DNA of 6,349 nucleotides from Verrucomicrobiota bacterium (GTDB lineage Bacteria > Verrucomicrobiota > Verrucomicrobiae > Opitutales > CG1-02-43-26), in contig JABDAI010000045.1 of NCBI GenBank assembly GCA_013289195.1, positions 3,400-9,748 of the forward strand, written 5' to 3'. Numbering within the stretch: position 1 is the first letter of the stretch; the number at the start of each line of letters is the position of its first letter. The translations under genes were made by a program, and so were the position numbers. This document shows positions 6,132 to 6,349 of this stretch, piece by piece. The notes beneath the pieces were generated by a model. It was not told the origin of the DNA, did no database searches, and saw only the letters and a program-made list of their open reading frames with translations.

Positions 6132-6185
6132 AAATCGTAAAGTACTTGGAAATTGGGAAACCCATTCAGTATTTTACGATTTTTT
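6132..6185 (+). terminator. Strong rho-independent terminator
   Basis: A 15-base-pair stem, AAATCGTAAAGTACT (6132-6146) with AGTATTTTACGATTT (6168-6182), contains one G-U pair. It is extended by an inner TGGG/CCCA stem with an AAA loop, and six T residues (6180-6185) end it. It lies 100 bases after the stop of the second small-protein gene and 35 bases before the next start codon. It most likely ends the small-protein transcript. A TATACT box at 6115-6120 just upstream leaves open a role as an attenuator for the next gene, but no good -35 accompanies it. Confidence 0.85.
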
Positions 6186-6220
6186 AGTTTAAAGTAACAG
6201 TAAGCAAATTTGTAACGAAT

Positions 6221-6349
6221 ATGGTACATCGAATTGAAAGATTTTCAAAAAATAAAAAGGTATATGTAACTAAGAAAAGTGATTTACTGAAATATATACA
6301 AAATATCTTTTCTATTGATTTATCCGATATTGAAATTAAAGAAGTACAA
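6221..6349 (+). CDS. Partial gene; N-terminus resembling phosphoribosylformylglycinamidine synthase (PurL type)
   Basis: An ATG at 6221 opens a frame that runs 43 codons to the window edge without a stop; a TAG lies in the same frame shortly upstream with no other start codon between. The start MVHRIERF, a Lys-rich stretch, then DLLKYIQNIFSIDLSDIEIKEV fits the layout of PurS-like N-terminal domains of some PurL enzymes: an xRIEV strand, a helix before a short 'lgI' turn, then a V-x-x-V strand. These enzymes convert FGAR to FGAM in purine synthesis with glutamine and ATP. The match rests on a short, variable domain with no catalytic residues in view, so it is tentative. No Shine-Dalgarno is obvious, and the promoter may overlap the terminator just upstream. 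That a real gene starts here is likely; its identity is uncertain. Confidence 0.45.
   Translation, partial: MVHRIERFSKNKKVYVTKKSDLLKYIQNIFSIDLSDIEIKEVQ

Noticed and set aside
6032..6220. Purine riboswitch upstream of the possible purL-like gene
   Set aside because: I see no conserved purine aptamer core or paired loops; only the terminator hairpin is evident.

Overview
The window is AT-rich bacterial DNA with a low density of genes. It looks like an accessory region of a host-associated, probably intracellular, bacterium. Three things suggest this: a 950-residue protein made of leucine-rich-type repeats with an F-box-like segment in its middle (a eukaryotic-type combination known from effectors of amoeba- and arthropod-associated bacteria), long stretches of decayed and possibly insertion-sequence-derived DNA, and lineage-specific duplicated small secreted proteins. 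No marker in the window fixes the taxon. A Legionellales-like gammaproteobacterium or another obligate symbiont would fit, but this is inference.

Layout from left to right. Positions 50-2902 (minus) hold the large repeat protein: a unique N-terminus, about 13 repeats of 23 residues, a central non-repeat region with the F-box-like motif, and about 12 more repeats. Positions 2903-3837 have no intact gene. They hold a weak promoter candidate for the large gene, a sequence like the end of an IS6-family element, and fragments faintly like an IS66-type transposase. Positions 3838-4515 (minus) hold a four-repeat FG-GAP/VCBS-like protein with one DxNGDGxxD calcium-loop motif per repeat and no signal peptide, so it may have lost its 5' end. 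Positions 4516-4811 hold nothing recognisable.

Positions 4812-6035 hold a tandem duplication of a whole transcription unit: an almost identical upstream region and ribosome binding site, followed by a small exported protein (4938-5348 and 5606-6031). The copies have diverged in the signal peptidase site, in the number of an internal 20-residue repeat, and at the C-terminus, where one copy ends at a stop codon replacing a Glu codon. An 87-base imperfect palindrome lies between them. A strong rho-independent terminator (6132-6185) closes the block. After it a new gene starts at 6221 and runs off the edge; its first residues resemble the PurS-like N-terminus of some phosphoribosylformylglycinamidine synthases, which would mark a return to core metabolism.

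No operon is evident. The most interesting parts are the repeat/F-box-like putative effector and the actively diverging pair of small secreted proteins, for which I recognise no family.
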